Part shown: piece after piece, positions 1-12,300 of the stretch | How the letters are laid out: every line of letters begins with the position of its first letter | Numbering within the stretch: the stretch's first letter is position 1 | Assembly (NCBI RefSeq): GCF_015706575.1 | Contig: NW_024037060.1 | Span: 3,724,515 to 3,788,514, forward strand | Origin: Patiria miniata | Taxonomy: Eukaryota > Echinodermata > Asteroidea > Valvatida > Asterinidae | DNA: 64,000 nucleotides | Reading direction: 5' to 3' | The notes under the pieces: model-generated | Seen by the model: the letters and a program-made list of their open reading frames with translations, nothing else | Databases searched by the model: none | Told to the model about the DNA's origin: nothing | Program-made: the position numbers and the translations under genes

Positions 1-290
1 ATTTAGAGTGTAAAAATCACTCCAAGATCAGATCAAAATAATTTGAAAGAAAAAGAAGTCCGCTCCAGTGGAGACTCGAGTGAAAACTGGAACTATTGAA
101 TTTCGGAAAGCAGCGACAACATCTGGCATTCGTAGTTAGTACCGGTACCTGGACTTGGCAGTCTTGTCGTCCAGACCTTTTCTGGCACCTGTCGGGACCT
201 TGTTACAACTGCCACAAAATGCCGTGAATTTAGATGAAGTGATGCCACGTTTATAGCTCATCACTCAACTTCCCTCATATCTACAGTTAA
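1..290 (+). repeat. Upstream copy of a duplicated intron segment
   Basis: This segment is closely similar to 1197-1530. Shared blocks include CTCCAGTGGAGACTCGAGTG, a stretch around CATTCGTAGTTAGTACC and the following GCCACAAA region. The downstream copy lies in the intron just after the first visible LDLa exon. This copy probably lies in the intron after another LDLa exon just outside the window, which would imply tandem duplication of an exon-plus-intron unit of about 1.2 kb. The first 100 bases also resemble the small MITE at 21947-22086. Confidence 0.7.
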
Positions 291-400
291 AAACCGGTTC
301 TTCTCAGAACCATTACATACTCACAAAAGAGATTAATGTCATAGGAATTGAACCGAACCTTAATCTAATGAGTAAAATAAAATGCTGCTGTACATGCCTA

Positions 401-906
401 CATGGTGCGTAAAAAAACGAAACCCAAATGTCAGGACTATTATTTTAGTGAAGTTCTACATGTAGCGCTTTCAAAATCTAGGATATAAAAGCCCAATTCA
501 TAAGCTTTCTTTTAGTACAGGAATCATTCAAATCACTTACGTACTTTTCAAGTTACGGAATTTTAAACACAACCACCGTTTTAAAGTTCTGTCCACGGAT
601 CACAAAAAAGCGTGCATTCTTTCAGCAAAACGAAAACCATTCACGCACATCCCTATGTGATATGTTTTGGTTTTGCTGAAATATTGTCATTCCCTTTTTG
701 TGATCCGTGGACAGAACTTTAAAAACGGTGGTTGCGTTTAAAATTCCGTAACTTGAAAAGTATATGAGTGATTCAGATGATTCTTAGACTGAAAGAAAGC
801 CTATGAATTGGGCTCTCATAAGTTGAGATATTGAAAGTGCTACATGCAGAACTTCACTAAAACAATGGTCCCGACATGTGGGTTTCGTGGTTTTCGACTC
901 ACCCTG
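401..906. mobile_element. Long-inverted-repeat MITE, TA-flanked, copy 1
   Basis: The two halves are inverted copies of each other. The left arm runs from GGTGCGTAAAAAAACGAAAC through ACGGAATTTTAAACACAACC and CTGTCCACGGATCACAAAAA. The right arm carries the complements and ends in CACCCTG. The arms are roughly 220 bp each around a loop of about 60 bp. The dinucleotide TA lies just outside both ends (399-400 and 907-908), as expected for a Tc1/mariner-type non-autonomous element. A related copy lies at 27277-27730. No transposase frame is present. It sits upstream of the first visible LDLa exon, presumably in an intron. Confidence 0.8.
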
Positions 907-993
907 TATTGTATTCTGAGTGTCACCCGTTAATATCCACGAAACCAATCTCCTGTGCAGCAGCACTGTAATTCTCGAATTCGATTTGTTCAG

Positions 994-3497
994 ATTGCCC
1001 CTCCTCCGATGGAATTCGTTGCCGGGATTTTTACGGCCGCCCCCTTTGCGTTTATGCTATGTGTGATGGATATCTTGACTGCAGCGACGGAGAAGACGAG
1101 GATGACGCGATTTGTGTGCGTAAGTTTGAACCACGCGTCTGTCAAAGTCCGTTCCAATTACTCTCATTTCCAAAGAGTAAAACTAGAACCCAGACGAAAT
1201 AGAGTGTAAAAATCACTATGATTTTAGATCAATATAATTTGGAAAGAAAGGGACCTTGACCACTCCAGTGGAGACTCGAGTGAAAACTCAACTATTCGAT
1301 TGTATAAATTTCACACTAAATCTTATTGTCCCCAATTTCAGTCGGGGTCGGGAGTGAGTAAATTCCACGCTTTTGAGAATCAGCGAGAACATCTTGCATT
1401 CGTAGTTAGTACCTGCACTTGGCATTGTTGTACTTCAGACCTTTTTCTGGCGCCTGCCTTGACCTTATTACAGCTGCCACAAAGCCACGTTTGCGTCATC
1501 ACTGAACTTCGCTCATATCTAACGTTCTATCAATTGGAAAGGATTTTTGGGGTCTCAACTTTACACTTGGTATTCCCTCCTGGTTCGGATCAAGATCTTC
1601 TGTCCCCCCAGCCTGATGTATTTGGATCGAGGGATTCAACAATATCAAAAGAGCAGACAGAAATGAAATAACGGACCTGCATATTCACATTGAAAGGCAT
1701 ATAGTCACTTGCAACAGCCCAGTCACAGTCAAATCTAATCAGAGGCCGAGCTTGTTCCTGATTTTGGATCATCGGAATATCGAAGTCTGAGAGGTATCCT
1801 GTCGTTTTTGCTTCTCAGTTGTTTCCTTTCTATTTCAGCTTTATATTAAATTGAAGCTTATTCTTTGTTTGTTTTTTTGGTTGGTTAACTGACTGCAGAT
1901 AATTGTACGTCGAACTTTCTGTGCCATTCAAACGCTAGAGAGTTTATCTGTCTACCATCTTCTAAGATTTGCGACTCTGTAGCCGACTGCATTGATGGCA
2001 AAGATGAAGCCTCTTCTCTCTGTGGTGAGTTCCGACTTCGTCGTCGTGGCATAATATAGGCTTATGCCGTGTGGTTGCGAAGAGCGATTTCTAAAGGTTA
2101 CTTTTACATTTGTGAAATAATTTCGAAAATTAATTTCTCCCGTTTGGAAGACCATATTTTCATGCAACTTTCAGGGTTTATTTCCCATATAATGATCCAA
2201 GTATGTGCTAAAATTCGTTTTGATATGTTTATTATTTTGATAGAAATACATAGATTTGGGGCCGTTTTCGAACGATTTCTTCCCGACTTTAAGGTCAGTT
2301 TTACCAGTAACCAGTATTGACGTTTTGGCATCGATGACGGCGACTTTTTTACTGACATGAAGTTTAGAATTTCTTCTTCCGTTACAATTTAACATTTCAA
2401 TCATACTGAGCATATTTTCTGAGAAACACCAACGTTCAAAAGGCCATGTTTTTGGGGGTACATGGATTTTACTGATGTTATAGCGTCTAAGTATGTCATG
2501 GGATTAACTTTGCTGATCAACGGCAGAACCATTTATTCTATAACGTCACTAGGCCATGACTAATTGTACCTGGCATGTTTAATGTCTCCTGAAGTTCAGT
2601 AAAACACAAATCATACTTTATTTTTTTTCGACAATAATTCGGCTCTCGCATGGTGGATTCCGTCATTAGTGTGCAAAATGAAATCGTAAAATGGTAGCCC
2701 CCCCCCCCCCGTTTAAACAAAACATAATACAAACTGAAACTTCGGCAGCAGATTATTTTTTGTTTCGGTTTTTGTCTTGTATTTGCTTTTGAAGAGCACG
2801 GGGAACACATCTTTAAGTGTTAATGAACAATTTTTTTATTTAGCCTCCTGCAGTTCTGGAGTCCGATGCAAACTGGACGAGGGCGGTTTTGTCTGCGTTG
2901 ACGAACGGTCTCTTTGTGATTCGTATGAGGACTGCATAGACGGACAGGATGAAAGTTCAAGTGTTTGTGGTAAGTGACATGGCCACTCCACCCCCCCCCA
3001 AAAAAAACCCACTATGGTACGAGACCCCATAATAATGTGCCTATGTTTTTTTCTGTTTCCTCAAAAAGCATAACATTCTCTGAGGCTAAGTATTATTTTG
3101 AGCAATTTGTTGAGCACTGCATTCACAAAGAAAAAAAATGCACCAAAAGCAAATGGTACAAGTTCACCATAATTCGCCCTGTTCACCTTAATTCGTACTA
3201 CGTCGCATTTTGTACAGTGAGAACGCTTGCAGGTTCATCATATGTATCAATATTTTGTTTGTCTAGTATAATAAGACAGATTTCTTCAGAACTTGGTAAG
3301 ATGAGGGCTTCTAAAATCTGGGAGAATCACGGACCCGTCTCATTTGGCGTTGTTTTATTCTTACAGAGCCTCCGATCCTCTCGTACTGGTCTCCGGGTCA
3401 GCTTGCTGGTATCTTCACCGGTTACATCGTCTTCGCTGTCATCGTCGTGGTCATCACGTGTCTCATCCCAAAGAAATGCAGACCTGTCGATGGGTGA
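994..3497 (+). CDS. LDL-receptor class A repeat single-pass membrane protein, 3' part of gene
   Basis: Four exons can be read: 994-1119, 1899-2024, 2844-2969 and 3367-3497. Each of the first three is exactly 126 bp, begins after an AG acceptor, ends before a GTAAGT or GTGAGT donor, and has phase-1 introns on both sides. Each encodes one LDLa module with six cysteines and the acidic calcium-binding end (CDGYLDCSDGEDE in the first, DCIDGKDE in the second, DCIDGQDE in the third). The last exon reads EPPILSYW, then a hydrophobic helix of about 22 residues (LAGIFTGYIVFAVIVVVITC and onward), then a short basic tail PKKCRPVDG and a TGA stop at 3495-3497. This is the usual design of a type I surface receptor or adhesion protein. 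The longer frame over 2974-3756 is out of phase with this exon. The start codon and signal peptide lie upstream of the window, so I cannot name the gene. Class-level call is strong; function is unknown. Confidence 0.85.
1197..1530 (+). repeat. Downstream copy of the duplicated intron segment
   Basis: Pairs with 1-290 at the same orientation, about 1.2 kb apart. This copy keeps roughly 70 extra bases (about 1300-1375) that include what looks like the right end of the small MITE (AAATTTCACACTAAAT). The upstream copy seems to have lost that part. It lies in the intron between LDLa exons 994-1119 and 1899-2024. Confidence 0.7.
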
Positions 3498-5001
3498 CCT
3501 GTACATAGAAATCCCCAGCAAAAAAAATCGCTACAAATGTGAAATTTCAACGAATTTCAAATTCCCTAAGAGAGTTGAAAAGCTGAGTAGCTTGTGTGTA
3601 TATATCGCTGGACCTCATGAAAGACATTTTTTAGAAGGTTCTCTCAGTGAAGATGCCACTATGAACATGCCTAGTTTTAAAAAGTGTGGCACGATTTTTG
3701 TTACCATTTTCGTACTTTTTAAACGTTCTAACCTGAAATGCTATTTACCCCTGTGAAGTTGTAGTTGTGAAGTTATTATTATTTTTTTTTTTAGAAAGGA
3801 CTATTCATGTATAATGTACATTTAGGAAACCTTTGTACAAATTATACAAATTGAAGCTTATTTAGCTTCCTGTAATTGTTCGAGTGACTTTTTGTGTAGT
3901 CAATGAAATTCTCACAAAATAATGAGAATCGAAGAAAGGAAAAAGAATACAAAAACCCCACCAAAACACTGAACATGTCACTATACTCGCAAAAACATGT
4001 ATGTACACACACACACACACAATTTCGATTTTTGCCAAATTGAAACCGATGAAGACCTACAGCTAGCTTGGCATTGCCTCATATTTCATTTCCTTAAAAG
4101 TTGATTTTGCACTGCTTTTGTATCCGTTTTTTAAGCATAAGCTAAAACGAGCAGTCGTATTTCAAAATTCGCAGTTGAACGTGTTGACTGAAAAAGTAGA
4201 AAATAAATTAAAAAAAAGGTACAATTCTTATACTTTAGGCTAAACTAGTAGGCACAGTCAGCAACAGAAACTGCTGGTACATGTGTGCTTGACAAAGCAG
4301 CATCACAGAAAACAAAGTTGAACTTTATCGTGTCAGTGTGCAAACAATTGATATGTCGCCGTGACGTTTGAACCTCACACACACACACACACGTTGTAGA
4401 ATGCTTCATTATGCAGATTCTAAATATAAACTAGGCCTATACTACCAACAGGTCATTTATATATCGGTCAGTTGGTTAATTATTGATGGAAAAGTTCAGT
4501 TCATTTCAGCGAGAAAGGGTACACAAAGCGAAAGAACTCGTCGACTCTGACGTCAATTTATTGCGACCGCTTGCTGCAGCACTAAAAGGCCTATATTCAT
4601 GAACAGAAAGCTGTGTCTTTTAGAAGTCCTTATGGTTTAACTTACAGGCTTGATGGCGGAACAAAAACAATGAGAAATGCTTCAAAGCCCTCCCCCCTTC
4701 CTTAAAAGGGCACTTTATAAATAAAACTGATCATGATGCAATTCTACTCATTCGTGTTTGAGTCGAGTTGTTTGGATACGCTTGACATGCATGTACATGC
4801 ACTCTAGACTTGATGATTGGAGACGCAGGTCCGAGTTTAGGCATTTCTCAGCGCGACAACCGACAATTCTACCACCTGGCTATTCCTGCTGGTGCAGGTG
4901 TGGGCACATCGAAGGGACAAAATGGCCGGGGGTACACTGTTGTTGTGAAGTACAGGATGTTTGGTCCGAGTCTGATACAGACATTCACTGGGTTGGGTGT
5001 G
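3498..5001. other. 3' untranslated and intergenic stretch
   Basis: No convincing coding exon is seen. The stretch is AT-rich and holds the candidate poly(A) signal at 4202 and two short CA microsatellites, 4006-4020 and 4376-4392. A frame from about 4810 into the minisatellite has a protein-like composition but no family resemblance I recognise. Confidence 0.5.
4202..4207 (+). promoter_or_regulatory. Candidate polyadenylation signal AATAAA
   Basis: An exact AATAAA lies about 700 bases after the stop codon of the LDLa membrane-protein gene, in the same orientation. It could end the 3' untranslated region. Another AATAAA-type match near 4718 is an alternative. No transcript evidence is available. 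Confidence 0.35.
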
Positions 5002-5263
5002 GATCAGTTTGGGCTGGTTTCGGGTCAGTTTGGGGTGGTTTCGAGTCAGTTTGGGCTGGTTTCGGGTCAGTTTGGGCTGGTTTCGGGTCAGTTTGGGCTG
5101 GTTTCGGTTCAGTTTGGGCTGGTTTCGGGTCAGTTTGGGGTCAGTTTGGGCTGGTTTCGGGTCAGTTTGGGCTGGTTTCGGGTCAGTTTGGGCTGGTTTC
5201 GGGTCAGTTTGGGCTGGTTTGGGGTCAGTTTGGGCTGGTTTCGGGTCAGTTTGGGCTGGTTTC
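5002..5263 (+). repeat. 21-bp minisatellite
   Basis: About twelve tandem copies of GGGTCAGTTTGGGCTGGTTTC, with one shortened unit near 5130 and scattered single-base variants. Because 21 is a multiple of three, several frames stay open on both strands (for example a seven-residue unit FGLVSGQ). This explains the apparent overlapping coding frames here, which I do not call genes. Confidence 0.95.
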
Positions 5264-5887
5264 AATCCATTTTCTTTTGACAGTCAATTCGGGCAGGTCT
5301 CTTCAGTTATATAGTTACGCTGTGATAAAAACTTCAGTGATAAAAACTTCAGTACTAACAGCAGAGATGGTTTTTGCGCATGCCATGATACACAACCTGT
5401 ATTGTGGGTTTCAAAAAAATGAAATTAATTCAAAATAAATAAGTTTGTACAAATTGTTAAACTATTCAATAAATATGACATTAACTAACCAGTATAAGAA
5501 AAAAAAACAAGTGACCACTAAAATGTAACTTCCATCAAGTGTGGTAGAAGAAGAATACAAATAAATATGCATATGCAAATATAAACTTGGTAAAAAATGG
5601 CAAGAGTGAACGAATAATGAGCATCATTCAAAGCTGAAAACACTTTGCACACGTACATGTATATAAACATGGATAAAAAGAGGAAAAAATCACTCCTCAA
5701 GTGACAACACGCTTGGGTTCGGATTTGGTTACCATCTTCAAATTTTCAGGATCTGCTTGGGCGTGGTTAACCTGACCCAATGCACATCTTTACCCTGCAC
5801 TGATGCAAGTTTATAAGCACTGCTTCTTTGGAGTTGTTGCTCATATATCAGAGCAAATATTAGTCAGCCATCTTCTTGAAGGTGGAG

Positions 5888-6121
5888 CTAAAGACTCCAG
5901 TCCGATTCGTCCATTTGGAGGAGAGTCCAGGGGCAGTCATCAATTACGTGGACGGTCGTCCGTGTCTCTCCGCATTCACATAAGGGGGAGGGTGCCAACT
6001 GCCACTGACGCATACAGGATGCAAATCGGCCAACTCCCGTCATCAGGCGACAAGATGGCTGACAAATTGGTTGCCCTCCTATATGAGCAACAACTCGACA
6101 GAAGAAGATACATGTAAGCAC
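5888..6121 (-). mobile_element. LINE (non-LTR retrotransposon) ORF2 3' remnant
   Basis: The minus-strand translation includes GVGRFASCMRQWQLAPSPLC followed by ECGETRTTVHVIDDCP. This matches the pattern of the region after the reverse transcriptase in many Jockey/CR1-like LINEs: a short helix, then C-x-C-G with a later H and C-P. Only about 75 codons are visible and no reverse transcriptase core flanks it, so it is a truncated copy. It lies just beyond the 3' end of CRPPA on the same strand and could fall in its 3' untranslated region. The clade is uncertain. Confidence 0.6.
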
Positions 6122-6164
6122 TGCTCAGAGATGTCTAATAGAGCTATGAAGACATAATCACAAG

Positions 6165-6240
6165 CTGGCTCAGGTGGGACTTGAACCCATAACCAACTGG
6201 TTAGAAGTGCAGATGTCAAAAGCACTAGAGCGCTTCCTTG
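6165..6240 (-). repeat. tRNA-derived SINE head or tRNA relic
   Basis: On the minus strand a polymerase III B box, GGTTCAAGTCC, lies at 6177-6187. It sits inside a T-arm-like ATGGG/CCCAC context, with an A-box-like stretch some 50 bases upstream. The arms are too imperfect for a working tRNA. It is more likely the 5' end of a SINE. It lies about 150 bases past the CRPPA stop codon. Confidence 0.45.
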
Positions 6241-6388
6241 GGTCAGCTGGCTGGTTCAAATATTTATGAGTCAAGAAGCTCAACGTCTTGATCTGACCTC
6301 ATACACAATCCTCCTAGGAAGCTGCCAAGTCCTTAGTGTTCTGACTGGTACATGGTCCGGGATTCTGATGATGAGGAAAGCGGGCGCT

Positions 6389-9300
6389 CTAATCTCGGTC
6401 AGAGACCACAAAGAGTTGGCCGCTCATCAGGGGATTCCTGTCAAATATCAAAGTCGCTGTCATCTCACAGACTCTTGATAACGTTTGCTGCTCCTGCGAG
6501 ATCAAGGAAGAGATATGGGCAAATCCATTTATCATTTAAGATTCAACAAGTGCTTAGCCGACAAGTTGCATATGCACTCCAGCACAGTGAGTTTTGTACA
6601 TGGCTCTGGATTTATGAGCAAGCAAGGTTTGTGTTTTTCTTCTGGTTTGACAACAAAAAATGTTTTTTTTGTTGGGTGGCACAAGAGGAAATATTTGGTT
6701 CCTGTCTCCAAGACTAGATAAATTACTGAAAAACCAAAAAATACTGCAAACTGTTGATTTATCCTGTATTCATCATTTATTTGTTTTTTAACCATTTCTA
6801 GATTAAATTATGTCCCCATCTGTAAACCAGTAACTTTATGGTAAAATGCCACAATTTCACTTCCGGATCTTCCCACTAATTCTTAAAGAATTTCTTTCTC
6901 GGTCACTTTCTTGAGATATCATTGGCACTGTTTCATCAGCGTTGTCTCTCAGCCAATGCAGGGGAAGTTTGGTCAGGTAGAATTAAGATTTTTGTTTTCG
7001 AGCCCCCTCCCCTCCATTATTACATCTTTTTTAAGTATCACGAAAAATATCATATCAAGATGTTTGAATTGCAATACAAATCAAATTACGCCACTGCTAG
7101 GGCTTTGTGATGATAACTTCCAACTGAATATTCAAATGGTTTTGTATATCTGAAAACAATTCACATTTACAATACCTTTTCCTGTGTAGTTGTGTAGACA
7201 ACCAGGAATGCTAGAACCCTCTTGTCTTTTCCTCGAGCATCTAGTCTCTTTGCAAGCCGTCTGTAGGTCCCGAGTGTCCTGTCACTGTCATCCTGCAGGT
7301 GGCACATGCATGCCAGGAGGCCATCGCAGTCTGGTTTGGAGACTAAGGCATCCAAACTCTCTTCACATTTCATAGTCGCTTCTTCCTGTGCTGGTTTGAT
7401 CTTTAAATGAAAAAAACAAAACAAGAACAAACGTGAAAGAGACTGGGTTGGCGATCCACTCTAACAAAGATTAATAACGAATAAATGACTGATTTCAGTA
7501 ATCTTGTACATTAATTTGAACAAGCTCGCTACATCAGTTGGCACTCTCTCCAATAAACAATCGCCCCCTTTAAAAAAAAATGAATTATGCTTTGTTAGGA
7601 ACTGTCCAAAACCTACTGATGTAAATTGGCCTGTCAGTTCCACTTACCGAATGGAGAACAACGGTGGTATGAACATATCTAACAGCATCTGGCATCGTTG
7701 GCACAACCGAGACCTGGAAAGAAAAGGACAAGCAGAAATGTCAAGACTCAAAAATCTAGCCTCCTTAGAATGATGGTTAATCCCAACTACACTTTGATTT
7801 AAAGGCAAATAGGTTCATGAAACTTTGAGAATTGTACCTTCAAGTTGCGTGACGCTAAACAACTAGCAAGATTATTGAAGACCTTGCTTGATAAGGGATC
7901 GCTGTTTATGAGATAAACCTCTGACCAAAGCACTGTTGAAAAGGAAAAAAATAGAAAGGCTAAAACATGGATAATTTTATCCAACTTCCAATCAGGTCCT
8001 CTTGTATAAAAAAAATAAAATAGAATAGTATGTATTTGTTTTATCACAATTCTTTGTAAATGTCACTGTCAGGTTTTCTTAACTTCCAGAAACTTGCTAT
8101 CAAGTGTTGGAAGACAAATTACTAGAGATTCAATTGGTGAATCTGGTGAGATGTTAAACCATTTGTCACTGTAGCACCCGATACGGCCTGCCTATTATTT
8201 CCTGTAGCGCCTGAAACCTTCTACACATTCAATGGTTTAAGGAATTATTCAGTGAAAAGACATAAAGTGATAATTGGTTAATACCAATTACAATATAGTA
8301 TGCCAAGTACAATATAAACAGGCATGCAACTGGGAAATCACAGAAAAAGAGGAAATTCAAATTTTCCCCAGACTTTGTACAGTGTTTTTCTATTTTCAAT
8401 GGCACCCATGGGAAGTAAAAAAAAAAGGAAAACAGCTGATCCGATGAAAAGTTGCATGCCTGTATAAAGGAACTAGAGCACCCTAACTGACTGAAAGATC
8501 ATATCATTAAACCTAATACAAACTTTTGGGCAAAACAACATGGTATTAAATGGAATGGGACAAGCAAGTACCATTTAAAGGTTAAAAGAAGGATGCTGGA
8601 GCTTGGGACGAGATAAGCCCATTAATTTTGAGGAATTTTTAAAAACTCATTGAGATTTCTTGCCTACCTTTGGCTAATGACTCAGCTGCTACAAGATCCT
8701 TCCTGTAGGTAACCTGAAAATCCAACCACAAATGACTAATTCAAAGGAATGCAATAATAATAATAATAACTGTATTTATATAGCACTTTTTGCCAGAGGA
8801 TACACAGCGCTGGGGGAGAATGCAACCAAAGACAGGTATATGAAGTACCGTACAATGTATACATGTACAAACATATGAGACCCATTATGAAGCACCTTTT
8901 TGCTAGGTGCTGCGGCGCATAATTGCTGCCACTGCCAGAAACACCGGGGCAAACCCCTCCTCTTAGCGACAAGTGTTACTGGGTTCTTTAACGTGCATTA
9001 CACAACACACGGGACCTACAGCTTTACGTCCCATCCGAAGGACGAAGCAATAATGGTAAAGTGCCTTGCTCAAGAGCACAAGCACCATGTTCCCACGGTC
9101 AGGATTCGAACCCATGCACCACGGCACACGAGTCAAACACCGTAACCATTGGACCACAGCGGAAATTTAATAAATAATGAAGAATCTTTTTCGTTTAAAC
9201 GTTTAAATTGGTCAACACCACATCCTTAAACTGTAGATGATTGAAGGGCCATCTTAAGCCATCCCTCACTCATTAATTGTGACTTTGTCTGAATTACTTG

Positions 9301-12300
9301 GTTATGGCTTACACTGATACATGAGTCTATGGGAAGCGGCTGTGGCTACTTCTCATTGACAGGTGTTATTGCTAGGCACAGCCAAATAAGTTGGAGGCAG
9401 CCTTACCTTCCAAACATAGTCAGGTGCTTCAACTAACTTAGCTCTGCAGCCTGTATATTTTAAGGCCAGGTCCAAGACCTCGGTTCCATGGTCTAGGTCA
9501 TGCTCCGATATCTGAAGAACACAGGTTGGATGAACAAAAAGGAATAAAAGGAAATAATGAAGTGAAAACAATGATGATACATGTACACATTACAATGTGC
9601 TCACCCTTAATCATCAGGTCATAGACATCCCAAACTTTACTTTGCTCAGAAGAGCCAAAATCTGTCCGTAAATCATCCTTGGGAATCAAATACAAGATCC
9701 TCTGGGAATAGTAGAACCATTGAACTGTGTGTGTAGATGGCCAAAGGATTTTGATTAAAGCCCTTCAGACAATTAACCTGCCAAAGTCTGTGGGGGATGC
9801 AAAGGATTGATAATGATTCATTCTGAAATGTTGACATTGAGAGAAAACATAGGATATACATCAAAAGTTTACCTAGGCCTATTGCTGGCTTGACACAGTG
9901 TTGTAGTTGTGTCTATTACAAGTCCATCACAAGTCTGGTGAAGAGCAATGCACGAGTCTTTTCACAAATCCATTCAAAAGTACACCACAAATCCTTTCAC
10001 AATTTCTGTCTAGTCACAAAAAACAGGTGATGAACACTAAATGCTTTTGTCAAACTTTATTTACATACCTCGTGACTTGAAGTAAACTGAAAGACTTGGT
10101 ACGGAATTGTGATGACTCGTAATGGACTGGACTAGTAAAACACAGACCTAAGCTTCTCAGGATCCTGTCTAATGATATGGAGTACCGAAGTGAATACGTC
10201 ACGCGCACAAAATGTGTGTGAAAGACATTAGCGCGTGATTCAGCCCGTGTACCAACACGCGCCCGTACTCCATTCGTTTGCACTACACTTTCTGGTTCTA
10301 AATGACGTCACACTTCAGTACTCCATGGCAGCAAAGATGAGGCTTTATCACACTGGATTTCATCAGAACAAAAATGTTTGAGAACTGAGATTCTCTGTCC
10401 CACCTTTTGATAGGCGTGATGAAGAACTGACCACTGGAAGGCCTGGGGAGTGTGACTCTCTCTCAACGTTGACCTGACCAATGACTGGACGAGAACATCG
10501 TGTGGATCGCTCTCAAGAATGGTGGATACCATTGGAAGAACGGATCCCGAAGCCTGTATGCAAAAATAGTGAATTTTGTGGTTGGAATTATAAAAAATCA
10601 CTCTTGCCATCTTGCAAAAATGGAAGTTTTATCAAGATATTTTTACCCCGTGTTCCTTGGCAGCGAGAGCCACCTTCCTTAAGATGTCCTCATCTGCAAA
10701 TGGCCTGACCGCATCATGTACAATGACCACCGGCTCTTCTTCAGAGGACACCTTCCCGTTCTCTCTCAGATGTGCACCTCCCAATCCCTTCAGAATGTGA
10801 TCCTGCAGATGCCGCACGCCATTCTGGATCGAGCGATGCCGGCTTGTTCCGCCATTCACAAGGCCGACTTTGGTGAATTTGTAGCGCTGAATCAGCTCTG
10901 TCATGTGGCCTTCCCATTCTGGGGAAACGGCTACAAGTATTTTCTCGATCCAACTGAGTCTGGCAGTGAGCAAGAATAAGAGGAAACAGAAGATCACTAT
11001 GCACTGCATAGAGCATGACATTGGGGCAGAAGCTTACAAAATTCTGACTAAAGCTAATTTCAATATAGCCTCAAACAATTGTTTTTTTTTCATATTTATA
11101 ATTAGTTTATATACACTGCTTTTCATCATTTCGAAAAGGATGGGATGCATTCTTACATTGCTACAAGTTTGGCAGATGACAATCATGACAATGGTTGAAG
11201 ATGTGCCAAGTGCACGGTCATGGTGTTTCACACCATATTGTAATTTCCCTCATAAATAAAAAATCCTGCCATATTTTAAAGTTCACTCTTGGCCTATTCA
11301 GCATGTTCAGTAGCCCCATAAATGTGGCCTATTTACTGGAATACCTCCGTAAACGTAGGCCACACATCCACATGTACAAAAACGTGTCACACTTTGCCAA
11401 ATTTTGATTTTCACACTTAGGCTTAGTTTGTAGGTTTTTTTTGCTTTAGAAGCATACTCACCCTCTTTATAGGCTAATCAGAAAGTGCTGCCTTTTTCAG
11501 ATGTCTATTTTTCGTGAAATTTCCAGATTCATTTGCCATGTTTGCACACGTTTGCATATCAAAATTTCAACATGAAATTTCACAAAAAATAGACATCTGA
11601 AAAAGGCAGCACTTTCTGATTAGCCTATAAAGAGGGTGAGTATGCTTCTAAAGCAAAAAAACCCTACAAACTAAGCCTAAATGTGAAAATCAAAATTTGG
11701 CAACTTCGACACGATTTTTGTACATGTGGACGTGTGGCCTATGTTTACGGAGGCAGTCCAGTAAATAGGCCACATTTATGGGGCTAAATCTATTCTTGCC
11801 ACCATTTTCCATTTATCTCCTCTAATTTAGCTTTTTTATCAGCCATCATCAAATGCAGAAATCAAGACAAGGAAAGAATGTTGCAACCTGACACTGCTTT
11901 TTTTTCATATATCATCTCAAAAAAATGTTCTTGCCTCTCCATAGACTTTGAACACAACCGCTGAAGTGGTGTCACTGGTTGCAACATTCTTTCCAAAGAC
12001 AAGATAAAAAGTGCAACTGTTAGTGTTATTAACATTCCTTTGAGAAGACTGTTCCAGTTCGAATCAGAAGCAGAAGATGAAGAGCAAGAAATGTTTACTA
12101 GCTCAATTTATCACGAAAGGGATTAAGTACATCACAATGACAAGTTAAAGAAAGTACACGCAAAACTTCAAAAGGGCAAAATGGCATTAGGCCTACCTTT
12201 GGAAACTTTCTAGAGTGTAAACTATAAGAGGTCGGCCTAATACATCACAATATTGTTTAGGGATGTCCAGACCTGTCCTCTGTCCACAACCACCAGCTGG

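Noticed and set aside
2974-3756. 260-codon plus-strand frame
   Set aside because: It begins inside an intron right after a good donor and runs through the terminal LDLa-gene exon in the wrong phase. The in-phase reading gives a transmembrane helix and stop.
4758-5438. Overlapping long frames in and around 5002-5263 on both strands
   Set aside because: They are held open by a 21-bp tandem repeat and show no family resemblance or splice context.
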